DNA of 64,000 nt, from positions 4,915,501 through 4,979,500 of the forward strand of contig NZ_CP009438.1 in the NCBI RefSeq assembly GCF_000761215.1. The letters are read 5' to 3'. Under the pieces are notes generated by a model. That model saw only the letters and a list, made by a program, of their open reading frames with translations, was not told the DNA's origin and ran no database searches. The translations under genes were made by a program, and so were the position numbers. Positions 62,397 to 64,000 of this stretch are shown here, in pieces (positions within the stretch are counted from its first letter, which is position 1; the number at the start of each line of letters is the position of its first letter). The stretch is from Streptomyces glaucescens. Its GTDB lineage: Bacteria; Actinomycetota; Actinomycetes; Streptomycetales; Streptomycetaceae.

Positions 62397-62891
62397 GGTG
62401 CTCCTGGCCCAAGGGAGGGTCTGAGTGACTCCGCAGGGCGCTCCCCTACGGGCTACGCGGGACTTTTTCAACGCAATTCATTCAAGGTCAACAAATTCCG
62501 GCCTGGCTTGGCTGTCTCTTTACCTTCTTTGCCTACGCTTGAGCGTTCCGTGGCTACGCGGGTAGCGCATCCGTGATCAAGCTGTGTCTTACATGGGGTT
62601 AATCCGGCAAAGCGGGCGATGCGTTCGATATGCGGACGCCGGGGTGTCGGAATGCGTACATCCCGCTGTCGCTTTCCAACGGTTCGGCATCGGATCCCGT
62701 CGATCCGTTGCGCGCTCATTCGAAGATCCACTTCGGCGGACGGGCGGCCGGGCGACCGCATCCCCCCAAAGGGCCGAGTGCGTGTGCGGTATGTGCGGTA
62801 CGGGTTGATATTTGCCGATAACGGCGAGTCATTTCCCGACAACGCGTCAGCCGGGTCCGGGCACCGGTCCCCGGCGCAGAGGAGGCACACC
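62397..62891. promoter_or_regulatory. Divergent promoter region between the second operon and a binding-protein gene
   Basis: 495 bp without a convincing gene, clearly lower in GC than the coding DNA, especially 62462-62540 and 62580-62700. GGCTACGCGGG occurs twice as a direct repeat (62451-62461 and 62552-62562, 101 bp apart); its core is also found, inverted, in the bldK leader. Promoters for both directions must be here, but I cannot assign hexamers with confidence. Short frames on either strand match no family. Confidence 0.5.
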
Positions 62892-64000
62892 ATGCGCGGA
62901 GCCACGCACGCCAAGTGGGCCGCATGCGTGACGGCGGCCGCCCTCGTGGCGACCGCCTGCGGCGGCGGTGGCGACGGCGGCGGCGCAGGTGGCGCGGTGC
63001 TCAGCTCCTCCTGGGGGGACCCGCAGAACCCGCTGGAGCCGGCCAACACCAACGAGGTGCAGGGCGGCAAGGTGCTCGACATGGTCTTCCGCGGGCTCAA
63101 GCGGTACGACCCGGAGACCGGCGCGGCCGAGGACATGCTCGCCGAGCGGATCGAGACCACCGACCAGCAGAACTTCACCATCACGGTCAAGGACGGCTGG
63201 ACCTTCAGCAATGGCGAGAAAGTGACGGCGAAGTCCTTCGTCGACGCCTGGAACTACGGCGCGAGCCTGAGGAACAACCAGCGCAACGCGTACTTCTTCA
63301 GCTACATCCAGGGCTACGACAAGGTCCACCCCGAGAAGGGCGAGCAGAGCGCCGACACCCTCTCCGGGCTGAAGGTCACCGGCGAGCGCACCTTCACCGT
63401 CGCCCTCGCCCAGAAGTGGTCCACCTTCCCCGACACCCTCGGCTACAACGCCTACGTCCCGCTGCCCCGCGTCTTCTTCGACGACCACGACGCCTGGCTG
63501 GCCAGACCGGTCGGAAACGGCCCCTACACCGTGCAGTCGTACACCCGGGGCTCCCAGATGTCCCTGCGCGCGTGGGAGGAGTACCCGGGCCCGGACAAGG
63601 CGCGCAACGGCGGCGTCGACCTCAAGGTCTACACCGACAACAACACCGCCTACACCGACCTCATGGCCGGCAACCTCGACCTGGTCGACGACGTCCCCGC
63701 CGCCCAGCTCCGCAACGTCGGGAGCGACCTCGGCGACCGCTACCTCAACACCCCCGCCGGCATCATCCAGACCCTGGCCTTCCCGTACTACGACGAGAAC
63801 TGGAGCAAGGAGGGCATGGACAAGGTCCGCAAGGGCCTGTCCATGGCCATCGACCGCGAGCAGATCACCGAGACGATCTTCCAGAAGACCCGCACCCCCG
63901 CCACCGACTGGACCTCCCCGGTGCTCGGCGAGGACGGCGGCTACAAGGCGGGGCTGTGCGGGGACGCCTGCGAGTACCGGCCGGACGAGGCGAAGAAGCT
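62892..64000 (+). CDS. Oligopeptide-binding lipoprotein (SBP_bac_5), truncated by window end
   Basis: The first 369 residues of a solute-binding lipoprotein. MRGATHAKWAACVTAAALVA is a Sec signal that ends in ATAC with lipid-attachment Cys23, followed by a Gly/Asp spacer and the binding domain (WGDPQNPLEPANTNE, FTITVKDGWTFSNGEKVTA, GNGPYTVQSYTRGSQMSL, GLSMAIDREQITETIF). It belongs to the OppA/MppA-like branch, distinct from BldKB and the Tat-exported protein. AGGAGG lies 6 bases before the ATG. It is transcribed away from the second operon; what follows is outside the window. Confidence 0.92.
   Translation, partial: MRGATHAKWAACVTAAALVATACGGGGDGGGAGGAVLSSSWGDPQNPLEPANTNEVQGGKVLDMVFRGLKRYDPETGAAEDMLAERIETTDQQNFTITVKDGWTFSNGEKVTAKSFVDAWNYGASLRNNQRNAYFFSYIQGYDKVHPEKGEQSADTLSGLKVTGERTFTVALAQKWSTFPDTLGYNAYVPLPRVFFDDHDAWLARPVGNGPYTVQSYTRGSQMSLRAWEEYPGPDKARNGGVDLKVYTDNNTAYTDLMAGNLDLVDDVPAAQLRNVGSDLGDRYLNTPAGIIQTLAFPYYDENWSKEGMDKVRKGLSMAIDREQITETIFQKTRTPATDWTSPVLGEDGGYKAGLCGDACEYRPDEAKK

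Overview
The window is chromosomal DNA of a Streptomyces species (or a very close actinomycete relative). It is uniformly very GC-rich, with GTG and occasional TTG starts, ATGA-coupled operons, a WhiB-family gene, SpoIIE-type phosphatases with HATPase domains, and a complete bldK oligopeptide-permease operon beside typA. Most gene order matches, from memory, the central core of the S. coelicolor chromosome around SCO5031-SCO5120. I saw no tRNA, rRNA, CRISPR array, phage genes or intact insertion sequence.

Left part (1-25.8 kb), housekeeping core: ahpC (with the first bases of ahpD) divergent from oxyR; a PadR regulator with an FtsX-type ABC exporter; an SPFH membrane protein coupled to a ribbon-helix-helix protein; a bifunctional penicillin-binding protein with a TPSQ-repeat tail; a GAF/SpoIIE/HATPase phosphatase; a DUF402 protein; two fumarases side by side (class II fumC and iron-sulfur class I); a DUF1707 protein and a WhiB-like regulator; glpX; a DUF4245 protein; a nitroreductase-fold reductase; xseB-xseA; a broken amino-acid permease; ispH and ppgK, both with promoters that suggest leaderless mRNAs; a DUF6542 protein; and ychF.

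Middle part (25.8-44 kb), more variable: a RelE-type toxin remnant, an intact VapBC pair, a short-chain dehydrogenase, a secreted subtilisin-like protease convergent with a serpin, a DUF4190/septum-formation protein, a GntR/UTRA regulator, a small SPOR-like protein, a NUDIX hydrolase, a small HATPase and a large PAS-PAS-GAF-SpoIIE-HATPase phosphatase, a TPM-family protein that lacks its TPM domain, and an Sdh1-type succinate dehydrogenase operon. In S. coelicolor the actinorhodin cluster lies between the same ychF and sdh anchors. Here that place holds no biosynthetic genes.

Right part (44-64 kb), oligopeptide transport: a family-5 substrate-binding lipoprotein with two long disordered insertions; typA; the bldK operon in the order permease C, binding protein, permease B, ATPase D, ATPase F; a DinB-like protein; a second operon on the opposite strand with exactly the same unusual order; and the start of a fourth binding-protein gene. 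The last ATPase genes of the two operons share a 341-bp inverted repeat with a single mismatch, much more alike than the rest of the operons, which points to recent gene conversion. The leader of bldK is long, structured and relatively AT-rich. It carries a 27-codon ORF whose start closely matches the signal-peptide start of the binding protein at the right end of the window.
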